NCBI GenBank assembly: GCA_005776735.1
Contig: SXOM01000337.1
Coordinates: forward strand, 1-9,679
DNA: 9,679 nt
Direction: 5' to 3'
Source: Pseudomonadota bacterium
GTDB lineage: Bacteria > Myxococcota_A > UBA796 > SXON01
The position numbers were made by a program, and so were the translations under genes. Below, piece by piece: positions 1 to 6,287 of the stretch (the first letter of the stretch is position 1; each line of letters starts with the position of its first letter). The notes under the pieces were generated by a model. It did no database searches. It was given only the letters and a program-made list of their open reading frames with translations, and was not told the DNA's origin.

Positions 1-411
1 CCCGTCGTCGCCGAGCCCGCCCCCGCGCCCGCCGCCCCCGTCGGCGCCACGGCGCCCCCGGTCCCGACGGCGCCACCGGTAGCCCCCACGGCCGCCGCGC
101 CGGAGCGCACCTGGACCGTCTACTTCCCCCACGGGAGCGTCGAGCCGGTGGCCTCGGCGCCGCCCTCGTGGGTCACGTCGTGCGCGCGGCTCCAGATCAT
201 CGGCCACACCGACGGGTCCGGCAGCGGCACCGACAACGAGCTCATCGGACTCGGCCGCGCGATCGCGACGCGTCGCCTCTTCGGGTCCGATGCCGCCCGA
301 CTGGGCGACGAGGTACGCAGCGCGGCCGCCACCGCCCCCGTCGCCGCCAACGACACCCCGGACGGTCGCCGGCAGAACCGCCGCGCCGAGGTCCACTGCC
401 TCACCCCCTGA
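1..411 (+). CDS. OmpA-family protein, C-terminal peptidoglycan-binding domain (5' end outside window)
   Basis: The reading frame is open from base 1 to the TGA at 409-411, giving the last 136 residues. Residues 1-36 are a Pro/Ala/Val-rich linker, typical of the flexible stretch before an OmpA-like domain. The rest matches the OmpA C-terminal fold: a first strand TWTVYFPHGSVEP, then IIGHTD, LIGLGRAIATRRL and a final GRRQNRRAEV. In the OmpA family an Asp and an Arg 15 residues apart bind the diaminopimelate of peptidoglycan; here Asp71 (of GHTD) and Arg86 (of LGRA) have exactly that spacing. Cys61 and Cys133 flank the domain core and could form a disulfide in the periplasm. The N-terminal part, which would tell a porin, a lipoprotein or a membrane-anchored protein apart, is missing. 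Two roadblock genes follow directly, so this is probably the first visible gene of an operon. Confidence 0.85.
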   Translation, partial: PVVAEPAPAPAAPVGATAPPVPTAPPVAPTAAAPERTWTVYFPHGSVEPVASAPPSWVTSCARLQIIGHTDGSGSGTDNELIGLGRAIATRRLFGSDAARLGDEVRSAAATAPVAANDTPDGRRQNRRAEVHCLTP

Positions 412-423
412 AACGGAGTCTCC

Positions 424-807
424 ATGTCGCTCAGCAAGGTCGAACGTAATCAGCGCGTGGACGCGCTCCTCGCCAGCCTCGTCTCGCTTCGCGGCGTCAC
501 GACGGCCGCCATCGTCGACGCGGACGGGTTCGTCACCCACATCCGGCGAGACTTCGAGATGGACGCCGACGCGCTCGGCGCGGCCACCCAGGTCATGTTC
601 TCGGCGGCCGCACAGGCGGCGCGCCAGGTGAGCCAGGGCGGCACCAAGCTCGTGCTCACCGAAAACAAGGACGGGCTCATCCTGCTCGCCCCGCTCTCCC
701 GCAGCTTCGTGCTCGTGCTCGTGGCCGACGGCTCCGCAATGCTCGGCGCGGTGCGCTTCGAGCTGAAGGAGACCACGCCCGAGCTCGACGTCCTGTTCCA
801 GGCCTGA
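424..807 (+). CDS. Roadblock/LC7 domain protein (first of two)
   Basis: A 127-residue protein that is almost entirely one roadblock/LC7 domain. An N-terminal helix (VDALLASLVSLRGV, about residues 12-25) is followed by a strand TTAAIVDADGFVTHI, a long helix around residues 45-70 (ALGAATQVMFSAAAQAARQ), then strands KLVLTENKDGLILLAPL and SFVLVLVADG. Roadblock proteins, such as MglB of Myxococcus, form dimers and commonly act as GAPs or scaffolds for small Ras-like GTPases such as MglA. No GTPase is visible here, so the partner is unknown. The ATG start is preceded by GGAG at 415-418 with 5 bases of spacing, and lies 12 bases after the OmpA-like gene. The second roadblock gene begins 2 bases after its stop. 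Confidence 0.88.
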   Translation: MSLSKVERNQRVDALLASLVSLRGVTTAAIVDADGFVTHIRRDFEMDADALGAATQVMFSAAAQAARQVSQGGTKLVLTENKDGLILLAPLSRSFVLVLVADGSAMLGAVRFELKETTPELDVLFQA

Positions 808-809
808 CC

Positions 810-1205
810 ATGCACTGGCTCGGACACCGCATCCACGAGATGCTCGACCGTTACGGCGACGACGACTCGCGCGTGGTCGTGGCACGCCGCCGCGAGTTCC
901 TCGACGAGATCGGGGCGCTCGTCGACGAGATCTCCCGCCGCGACGGCGTGACCGCCGCGTTCGCCAGCTACGAGGGCCTCTTGGTGGCCGCCTCCGGGTT
1001 GGCGACCGACTTCGAGGCGCTCGCCGCCATGGCCCAGGCGGCGATGGTCCCCGCCTTCGACAGCGCGGGCGTGATCGAGCTCGGCACGCTCCGGCAGCTC
1101 GTGCTGGTCGGCGACCACAACAAGCTCGCGCTGGTGCGGGTGGGGCCCGTCACGCTCGGGATGGTCGCGCCGACCGACGTGAGCCTGGCGGCCGCGACGG
1201 CCTGA
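810..1205 (+). CDS. Roadblock/LC7 domain protein (second of two)
   Basis: A 131-residue protein with a second, divergent roadblock/LC7 domain. A charged N-terminal extension (residues 1-28, HRIHEMLDRYGDDDSRVVVA) precedes a helix FLDEIGALVDEISRRDGV. Next come the strand TAAFASYEGLLVAASG, a helix FEALAAMAQAAMVPAF, and strands around LRQLVLVGDHNKLALVRVGP and TLGMVAPTDV. That order is the canonical roadblock alpha-beta pattern. Only 2 bases separate it from the previous stop and no strong Shine-Dalgarno is seen, so translation is probably coupled. Two roadblock paralogues side by side suggest a heterodimer or two layers of one signalling complex, tied by gene order to the OmpA-like envelope protein. 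Identity with the first copy is low by eye, so this is not a recent duplication. Confidence 0.82.
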   Translation: MHWLGHRIHEMLDRYGDDDSRVVVARRREFLDEIGALVDEISRRDGVTAAFASYEGLLVAASGLATDFEALAAMAQAAMVPAFDSAGVIELGTLRQLVLVGDHNKLALVRVGPVTLGMVAPTDVSLAAATA

Positions 1206-1296
1206 CGAGAAAAGTGGCCCCCGCACGCGGTGACGGGCCCCCGCGGCCGCGCAGGCGTGGTATGCAAACCCTCTGTCCGTCCGCCCGGAGGTCCCC
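1206..1296 (+). promoter_or_regulatory. Intergenic region with 20-bp-spaced direct repeat and candidate promoter
   Basis: This 91-base gap separates the roadblock operon from the DUF4157 gene. The 9-mer GGCCCCCGC occurs at 1216-1224 and again at 1236-1244, exactly 20 bp apart (about two helical turns), which could place two protein monomers on one DNA face. CGTGGTATGC at 1256-1265 resembles the sequence upstream of the gene at 5019 and may hold a -10 element. In DNA this GC-rich, short C-runs recur by chance, so the operator reading is weak. Confidence 0.3.
1287..1291 (+). promoter_or_regulatory. Ribosome binding site deciding the GTG start at 1297
   Basis: A perfect GGAGG lies 5 bases upstream of the GTG at 1297-1299. 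No ATG early in that frame has comparable support, so GTG is chosen as the start of the DUF4157 gene. Confidence 0.8.
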
Positions 1297-2517
1297 GTGC
1301 AATCTCGTGCCACGCGTCCGAAGCCCACGACCCTCGCCGACTCCGACGTCAGCCAGAAGCCCGACCGGGCGGGTCCGGTCGGGGCCGGCAACGCCGCGGC
1401 GATCGAGAAGCTGGCGGGTCGCGGGGGCGGCGGCAGCGAGCTCCCGTTCCGCGAGCGCATCCAGAAGGCCTTCGGCCACCACGACCTGACCGGTGTCACC
1501 GCCCAGATCGGCGCCGACAGCGGCGCGGGCGACGTGGGCGCCGAAGCCTACGCCACGGGCGAGAGCATCGGGTTCGCGAAGTCGCCCGACCTGCACACCG
1601 CCGCGCACGAAGCGGCGCACGTGATCCAGCAGCGCGCCGGTGCGAGCACCGCGAGCGACGCGCTCGAGGAGCACGCCGACAAGGTGGCCGACCTCGTGGT
1701 CCAGGGCAAGAGCGCGGTCAAGGAGCTCGACGAGATGGTGGGCCAGAAGGTGCCCGGCCGCGGCCAGGGCACCGGCAAGCTCGTGCAGATGCGCTGGGGC
1801 GACCCCGAGAAGAAGAAGGTCTCCGGCGGCGCGATGAAGCGGATCGAAAAGGCGCGCGAAGCCATCAACCACACCAAGTCGGTGCTGAGCTTCGGCGCCG
1901 GCAACCAGTACGACGCGCTCAAGTCCAGCAATTTCAACTCGTACTACCGCATGGCCACCATGCGCGACATGGAGTGCTGGGAGCTCGACCCCACGGTTCG
2001 CCAGCTCGCCTCCAAGCACCCGCAGGCGCTCACCGCTGCGATGGCCGAGCTCGCCCAGGGCGGCAACTGCGGCGAGCACGCGCAGATCGCCTACGACTTC
2101 CTGTGCGCGTCGATGCCCGGCGAGCAGATCAGCCAGTGTGACAAGGAGGGCCTCGACCACGCCTTCGTCATCATGGGCGACACCAAGAGCGAAGCCGACT
2201 CGAGCCTCGCGGTCTCCGACCCGTGGCCCACCGCGGCCACCGCGTGCCTCTGGGAAGATCACTTCGCCTTCACCGCCGACCGCACCAAGCTCAACGTCCG
2301 CGCCACCGAGCGCGCCAGCGGCGAAAACGTGAAGGCGGTCATCGCGCGCGGCCTGAAGCTGTCGGCCAAGGGCCTGCAGATGATCAGCCAGAAGATGAGC
2401 GACGAAGACACCGACAAGCACCTGAAGGAAGGCACCTCTCGGGAGAACGGCGCCCACCCGTGGATCTGGCGCCACGGCCCCACGGCGAGCACCGAGTACG
2501 AGTACAGCGCCGAGTGA
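1297..2517 (+). CDS. DUF4157 (eCIS core) protein with C-terminal Cys-His-Asp papain/transglutaminase-like domain
   Basis: A 406-residue protein with two recognisable parts. Residues about 50-135 match the DUF4157/eCIS core domain: a segment around AYATGESIGFA followed by LHTAAHEAAHVIQQRAG, with the zinc-protease-like HEAAH at residues 104-108. DUF4157 is known to be linked to extracellular contractile injection systems and their cargo. Residues about 140-230 are charged and helical. The C-terminal part has GGNCGEHAQIAYDFL (Cys258), GLDHAFVIMGD (His288) and AVSDPWPTAA (Asp308), the order and context of a papain- or transglutaminase-like catalytic triad used by proteases, deamidases and acyltransferases among bacterial toxins. 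There is no signal peptide, which fits a particle-loaded cargo rather than a Sec substrate. No sheath, tube or baseplate gene is visible. The substrate is unknown. A small lipoprotein gene overlaps the stop codon. Confidence 0.82.
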   Translation: MQSRATRPKPTTLADSDVSQKPDRAGPVGAGNAAAIEKLAGRGGGGSELPFRERIQKAFGHHDLTGVTAQIGADSGAGDVGAEAYATGESIGFAKSPDLHTAAHEAAHVIQQRAGASTASDALEEHADKVADLVVQGKSAVKELDEMVGQKVPGRGQGTGKLVQMRWGDPEKKKVSGGAMKRIEKAREAINHTKSVLSFGAGNQYDALKSSNFNSYYRMATMRDMECWELDPTVRQLASKHPQALTAAMAELAQGGNCGEHAQIAYDFLCASMPGEQISQCDKEGLDHAFVIMGDTKSEADSSLAVSDPWPTAATACLWEDHFAFTADRTKLNVRATERASGENVKAVIARGLKLSAKGLQMISQKMSDEDTDKHLKEGTSRENGAHPWIWRHGPTASTEYEYSAE

Positions 2518-3017
2518 TCGGCGCGTTCGCCCTGTTCGCCGCGGCGTGCGCCACGCCGCGGCCCGCTCCGGAGCCGCCCATGTCCACCCCGATGGCCCCC
2601 TTCCCCGAAGTCGCCTTCACCGACGGCCCCACCCTCGACGATCCGCGCCTGCGCGACCAGCTCGCGGCCTCGGCGCGCCGGCTCCTGCGCCTGCCGGTGG
2701 TGGTCGAGTTCGACGACGCGTACCGCCTCGCGGTCACGCGCGCGTGGCTCGGCACCGACCTCGCCGACCCTGCCGCCACCGCGCTGCAGCTCAAGCTCGA
2801 CGACACCTCGATGGGCGTGGCCCTCCTCGACTCCCTGCGCCACGCCTGCCCCCCGGGCCCGCGCTGTGCGGTGCTGGTCGACGCGACGTGGGGCCCGGTG
2901 CTCAGCGGCATGCCCGCCCTCCCCGGCCTCGGCCCCACCCGCGACACGGTCGCCGTACGTCGCTTCGTCGGCCTCCAGCCCGCTGGCACGCCCGCCCGCG
3001 TCCGGATCGAGGGCTAG
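2514..3017 (+). CDS. Small putative lipoprotein overlapping the DUF4157 gene
   Basis: A 167-residue protein from a GTG at 2514-2516 that overlaps the upstream TGA (GTGA), an arrangement typical of translational coupling. The N-terminus MIGAFALFAAACATPRPAPE reads as a short hydrophobic stretch ending in Cys12, then a Pro-rich linker. This is lipoprotein-like, but the lipobox (AAAC) is weak and the n-region has no positive charge. An ATG at 2580 would give a 145-residue cytoplasmic form without it. The mature part has helix and strand blocks (LLRLPVVVEFDDAYRLAVTR; LDDTSMGVALLDSLRH) and a Cys112/Cys118 pair in ACPPGPRCAVLVDATWGP that could form a disulfide. I do not recognise a named family. Position suggests an accessory or immunity partner of the upstream protein, which is inference only. 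Confidence 0.7.
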   Translation: MIGAFALFAAACATPRPAPEPPMSTPMAPFPEVAFTDGPTLDDPRLRDQLAASARRLLRLPVVVEFDDAYRLAVTRAWLGTDLADPAATALQLKLDDTSMGVALLDSLRHACPPGPRCAVLVDATWGPVLSGMPALPGLGPTRDTVAVRRFVGLQPAGTPARVRIEG

Positions 3018-3030
3018 CGCCTCCCGGCGC
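3017..3030. terminator. Candidate bidirectional hairpin between convergent genes
   Basis: GCGCC (3017-3021), loop TCCC, GGCGC (3026-3030) form a 5-bp GC stem in the 14-base space between two converging stop codons. No T-run follows on either side, so intrinsic termination is uncertain. Confidence 0.3.
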
Positions 3031-3031
3031 C

Positions 3032-3727
3032 TCAGTACTTCTCGACGTGCACGGCGTTCGGCGCCACCCCGCGCCCCCGCAACCACGCGCGCACCTCGTC
3101 GACCATCGGGCCGCTCCCGCACAGGTACCACTCCCCCTCGAGCGCCGGCGCCTGGGCCACGAGCGCCTCGGTGACGCGCCCCCGGAACCCTGCCCACTCC
3201 GACCCCGGCCGCGACAGACACCGCGTGACCGACAACGCCGGCAGCACCCCCTCCAGCCGCGCCAACGCCGCCCCACCGAAGTCATCGGCCGCTTCGCGCA
3301 CCCCGAACCACACCCGGAACCGCCGCCGGTCCCCTCCCCGCGCCGCTTCGGCCAACATCGAGTGGAACGGCGCGAGCCCCGTCCCGGTCGCGACGAAGTT
3401 GTGCGGACCCGCCGTGTCGCGCATCACGAAGTGCCCGAACGGCCCCCGAAGGTGCATCCGGTCGCCCACCCGAGCGGCCCGCAGGTACTCCCCGGCGGCG
3501 CCCCCGCGGATCAACTTCACCACCAGTGTCAGCCGCGAAGGTTCGGTCGGCCCGGACCAGATCGAGTAGGCCCGCTCGGGCCTCGGCAAGGCTCCGGGCA
3601 CGGCCAACTCCACGAATTGCCCTGCTTGGAACGGCATGGGCGTGGCGAGCTCGAAGGTGTACGCCACCGTCTCGGCGGCGAGGGTTTCTTGACACACGAG
3701 CACGGCCTCGGTCGCAACCTGGTTCAT
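3032..3727 (-). CDS. FAD/NAD(P)-binding oxidoreductase of the ferredoxin-NADP reductase type
   Basis: A 231-residue flavoprotein that would pass electrons between NAD(P)H and an acceptor through FAD. Residues 1-100 form the FAD-binding beta-barrel, with RAYS (52-55, the RxYS flavin motif) and GPFG (95-98). Residues 105-231 form the nucleotide-binding domain, with GTGLAP (115-120), CGSGPM (203-208) and the C-terminal VHVEKY. There is no 2Fe-2S domain or signal peptide, so it is a short cytoplasmic two-domain form like Fpr or the reductase module of oxygenases. The ATG at 3727 is chosen because GGAGG stands 4 bases upstream on this strand; the frame runs open to 3841 but that extension is low-complexity Arg/Pro/Ala. 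It is monocistronic here, with no electron partner beside it, so the acceptor cannot be named. Confidence 0.9.
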   Translation of the reverse strand: MNQVATEAVLVCQETLAAETVAYTFELATPMPFQAGQFVELAVPGALPRPERAYSIWSGPTEPSRLTLVVKLIRGGAAGEYLRAARVGDRMHLRGPFGHFVMRDTAGPHNFVATGTGLAPFHSMLAEAARGGDRRRFRVWFGVREAADDFGGAALARLEGVLPALSVTRCLSRPGSEWAGFRGRVTEALVAQAPALEGEWYLCGSGPMVDEVRAWLRGRGVAPNAVHVEKY

Positions 3728-3911
3728 CGTCCCTCCGCCCGATCCCATAGCCGACTCCCGACGCATCATCGCCCCCGGAGGGCGGCGCCGCGCGACCGTC
3801 CCGAAGGCGGCCGGCCCGGCCCGGCGCCGCGCGGCGCACACAGGTTCCCGTCGAGGTCGAGCCCGGTCGCGGTGCGCCGCCCAGAGCGGGTTCGGGTGCT
3901 ACAGGGTCGAG
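3728..3911. promoter_or_regulatory. Divergent intergenic region with a 12-bp direct repeat
   Basis: This 184-base region separates the divergent reductase and MBL-fold genes and must hold both promoters. A Shine-Dalgarno for the reductase (GGAGG on the - strand, 3736-3732) sits at its left end. The 12-mer CGGCGCCGCGCG occurs at 3783-3794 and 3822-3833, 39 bp apart; it may be an operator pair or a GC-rich coincidence. No convincing -35/-10 pair is seen. Confidence 0.35.
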
Positions 3912-4982
3912 GTGTCCGCGCTCCTCCTGTACGCCGCCGCCCTCTCCGCCTGTGTCGCCGACCCGCCGACGCGGCACCCCGCCGCCGACCGCGACACCGG
4001 GCACGACACCGGCGGCGACACCGGCGACGACTCCGGCGACGACTCCGGCGACGACTCCGGCGCGATCGATCCCGACGCCGAGTTGTGGATCGTTCAGATC
4101 GACATCGACAGCCTCGCGCTCGGCGAAGCGGCGCTCGTCATCGGGCCGGACGGGCGTTCCCTGCTCATCGACGTCGGCAACGACAGCCACGCGGCGGCGG
4201 TCGAAGCCGCCGTGGACCGCTACCTCGGCCACGCGACCGACCACGTGGTGCTGACCCACCATCACGCCGACCACATCGGCGCGATCGACGAGCTGTCGTT
4301 CGTGCCACAGGGTTCGTTGTATTGGCGCGGCGACGTGGACCTGGTCGAGGACAGCAACGCGGCCGAGGTGGCGGAGGTGCAGGCGGTGGGCTGGCCCGAG
4401 GTGCGCGTGGGGGGGTGGGCGTCGGGACCGGTCGAGATCGACCTCGGGGGAGGCGCGGTCGTCCGCCTGCTCGCCGTCGACGGGAGGAGCCACGACGGGC
4501 AGATGTGTTCGGTGGGCGACGACGAGAACGCGCGCAGCCTGCTCGGGACGTTGAGTTGGGGCGACTTCGACTATGTCTTTGCGGGCGACTTGACCGGGGG
4601 TGGCAAGGACACGCCCGACTGCGAGGCCGCCTACCTGGGGACCGAGCTTCTCCCCGAGGCCGACCTGCTGCACCTCGGCCACCACGGCATCGACAGCGCC
4701 ACGAGCGATGCATGGTTGGACCGGGTGTTTCCTGCCGGCACGACCCGGAACGCTCTCGTGGGCGCCAACGTCGCGTACGGGTGGGCGCCGGACCAGGCGG
4801 TGATCGAGCGGGTGGTGCCCCACCTGGGCGACGGGCGCCTGTGGGTGACCCGGAAGGGTGCGTTCGCCGGTGACGACGCCAAGGTGGTGGAGGCGCAGGG
4901 CGATGTGTTGGTGCGCGTCCACGGCGCGGCGACCTACGCGATCGAGGGCGGGGAGAGCGCGACGTTCGCGGTCGTGCGGTGA
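3912..4982 (+). CDS. Secreted metallo-beta-lactamase-fold lipoprotein, ComEC hydrolase-like
   Basis: A 356-residue protein. MSALLLYAAALSAC has a lipobox LSAC with Cys14 as the lipidation site. Residues about 15-55 are an Asp/Gly/Thr/Ser linker that includes three identical 12-base repeats. The catalytic domain carries LTHHHADHIGAIDEL, giving the HxHxDH metal-binding motif (His116, His118, Asp120, His121). It also has VFAGDLTGG (Asp226, bridging ligand) and HLGHHGID (His257/His258). The HHG form is typical of the competence-protein ComEC/Rec2 hydrolase domain and its stand-alone relatives, but the ComEC membrane channel is absent. It is probably an envelope-anchored phosphodiesterase or nuclease-like hydrolase; the substrate is unknown. 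The start is a GTG with only an adjoining GAGG, so the start is less certain than the domain call. Confidence 0.87.
   Translation: MSALLLYAAALSACVADPPTRHPAADRDTGHDTGGDTGDDSGDDSGDDSGAIDPDAELWIVQIDIDSLALGEAALVIGPDGRSLLIDVGNDSHAAAVEAAVDRYLGHATDHVVLTHHHADHIGAIDELSFVPQGSLYWRGDVDLVEDSNAAEVAEVQAVGWPEVRVGGWASGPVEIDLGGGAVVRLLAVDGRSHDGQMCSVGDDENARSLLGTLSWGDFDYVFAGDLTGGGKDTPDCEAAYLGTELLPEADLLHLGHHGIDSATSDAWLDRVFPAGTTRNALVGANVAYGWAPDQAVIERVVPHLGDGRLWVTRKGAFAGDDAKVVEAQGDVLVRVHGAATYAIEGGESATFAVVR
4023..4058 (+). repeat. Three perfect tandem 12-bp repeats in the lipoprotein linker
   Basis: The unit GGCGACGACTCC occurs three times head to tail, encoding Gly-Asp-Asp-Ser three times. Related Asp-Thr-Gly units precede it. 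Such in-frame repeats can change copy number by slippage and alter linker length without breaking the frame. Confidence 0.9.
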
Positions 4983-4985
4983 GGC

Positions 4986-5013
4986 CGTGGTAGACTGCCC
5001 CCCCACCACGGAG
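4986..5013 (+). promoter_or_regulatory. Candidate -10 element and Shine-Dalgarno before the gene at 5019
   Basis: CGTGGTAGACT at 4986-4996 contains TAGACT, four of six matches to a sigma-70 -10 box, and shares CGTGGTA with the region before the gene at 1297. No good -35 is seen at the usual distance. GGAG at 5010-5013 lies 5 bases before the GTG start at 5019 and supports that start. Confidence 0.35.
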
Positions 5014-5018
5014 TGTAG

Positions 5019-6149
5019 GTGCACCCTCTCGCGTTCCTGTTCACATTGTCCCTCCTGCTTCCTGGCTTGGCGCGTGCCGCGGAGTGCGTGCGTCCCGAGG
5101 CCAGCGTGCAGACTTCGGAAGAGACGCGCCTCAAGGGCGAGGTCGAGGTGACCATTCTCTCACTGGGCGGTGGTGGTGGCTCGATCGACCGCGAGCGTTC
5201 CGCGTCCTGGGAGACCCAGCTCCCCAGCCAGACGGCGGTGGACAACCAGTGGTACTTGTTCCACATCTGCAAGGAGTACGAGGCGCGGCGAATCAGCCGT
5301 GAGTCCTACTGCGTCATCTCCGCTGGCCTGTGGGAGCGAATCGTCGGAAAGGCAATTCCGGTGGAGGGTTGTGGGACCGCCGCCGTCGCGTCGGCAGCAC
5401 CGACCCAGACTGTCAGCGTCGACCTGGCCGGACCGGCGACGCCGCAACCGCAAGAGCTCGCGGCGCCGGCGGGGCCCGTCACGATTCCACGCGGTCGGTG
5501 GTCCATGCTTTCAGCCGACGGAGGTGTGGTGGATGTGTTCGGCCCTGTACGGGTGGGCGGCAAGGAGATGTGGTACTCCGAGAACGACGCGGGCTGCCTG
5601 AGCGTCATTCAGCGCCTGGACGGCGTCTGGGTGGAGCGGATCGTGGCCGGCCCCTGCTCGCCCTGGCCCGACATCACACTCGCGGCGACCCCCACAGAGC
5701 TGACGCTCGTCACGGCCGGAGACACCCACGTCTTCGACTTCGTGGACGCCAGCCCCGGCCGCCCTCCGGACGGGAGTTGGGCCGGCGCCTTGGGGTTCGC
5801 GGACCGGGGTGCGCTGACCGAGGGTCCCGCCGAGGGCATCGGGGCGTTCATGGAGGCGGTGCGGGTGGTCGATTCCGCACTGAAGCCTTCGCAGGTGCAG
5901 TTCCGCGTCGAGTTGGACGTCGACGCGCGGGGCGGCTCGGTCCGGTGGGAAGCTTCGCGGTGTACGACCCGCCTCACCGAACCGCGGACCGGCGCCGGCT
6001 GGGTGCAGTTCACCGAGCGCGCGGAGGCCGGGAGCGGCTGCATCGACGGGGCCAAGGTCACGCTCCAGGCGCTCAGCACCGACACCGTGCTCATGCAGTG
6101 GGCGGGCGACGGGCAGGCTGCGCAGGGGATGCTGCGACTCGGGCCGTGA
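5019..6149 (+). CDS. Exported protein of unknown function
   Basis: A 376-residue protein starting at GTG after a GGAG. MHPLAFLFTLSLLLPGLARA is a Sec signal peptide with a likely cleavage at ARA, after residue 20, so the mature protein is periplasmic or secreted. Residues about 21-120 include a segment with NQWYLFHICKEYEARRISRE and then SYCVISAGLW, with Cys84, Cys98 and Cys118. I have the impression of similar segments in other uncharacterised proteins of this bacterial group, but no named domain. A Pro/Ala-rich linker (about 122-155) leads to a beta-rich C-terminal half with paired Cys193 and Cys213, ending in a strand-rich region with RWEASRCTTRL. No catalytic motif is evident. It lies 36 bases after the MBL-fold gene and may have its own promoter. 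Confidence 0.75.
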   Translation: MHPLAFLFTLSLLLPGLARAAECVRPEASVQTSEETRLKGEVEVTILSLGGGGGSIDRERSASWETQLPSQTAVDNQWYLFHICKEYEARRISRESYCVISAGLWERIVGKAIPVEGCGTAAVASAAPTQTVSVDLAGPATPQPQELAAPAGPVTIPRGRWSMLSADGGVVDVFGPVRVGGKEMWYSENDAGCLSVIQRLDGVWVERIVAGPCSPWPDITLAATPTELTLVTAGDTHVFDFVDASPGRPPDGSWAGALGFADRGALTEGPAEGIGAFMEAVRVVDSALKPSQVQFRVELDVDARGGSVRWEASRCTTRLTEPRTGAGWVQFTERAEAGSGCIDGAKVTLQALSTDTVLMQWAGDGQAAQGMLRLGP

Positions 6150-6175
6150 GGTGACCCGCGAGCCCGACCGACTGC

Positions 6176-6212
6176 CCGCCGTGGGCGGTTACGCCGCGCC
6201 GGGGCAACCGCC
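6176..6212 (+). terminator. Hairpin-forming intergenic sequence, possible terminator or attenuator
   Basis: In the 138-base gap after the gene at 5019, GGCGGTT (6184-6190) can pair with AACCGCC (6206-6212) over a 15-base loop. The same GGCGG can instead pair with CCGCC (6176-6180) over a GTG loop. The two stems exclude each other. No T-run follows, so function is uncertain in such GC-rich DNA. Confidence 0.25.
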
Positions 6213-6287
6213 GGCGTCGGAGCGGATCGCCGATCACCCGCTCCTCTGGGCAACGGGATAGGTCGACGGCCGAGCTGGATTCCAGGT

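Noticed and set aside
1214..1265. A sigma-54 promoter before the DUF4157 gene (TGGCCC with a downstream GC box)
   Set aside because: The -24/-12 elements do not fit TGGCAC-N5-TTGC with the right spacing.
1150..2475. A 441-codon open frame on the - strand
   Set aside because: It is antisense to the DUF4157 gene, which has a Shine-Dalgarno, recognisable domains and catalytic motifs; the antisense translation has none.
3728..3841. N-terminal extension of the reductase to an upstream ATG at 3841
   Set aside because: The extension is Arg/Pro/Gly/Ala-rich and matches no reductase N-terminus, while ATG 3727 has GGAGG 4 bases upstream.
3961..4060. A CRISPR or short satellite array
   Set aside because: The repeats are 12-bp in-frame tandem units without spacers inside a lipoprotein linker.
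2546..4873. A 775-codon open frame on the + strand
   Set aside because: The translation is almost all Arg, Pro, Gly and Ala and runs through the reductase, the intergenic region and the MBL-fold gene, which have clear motifs in other frames.
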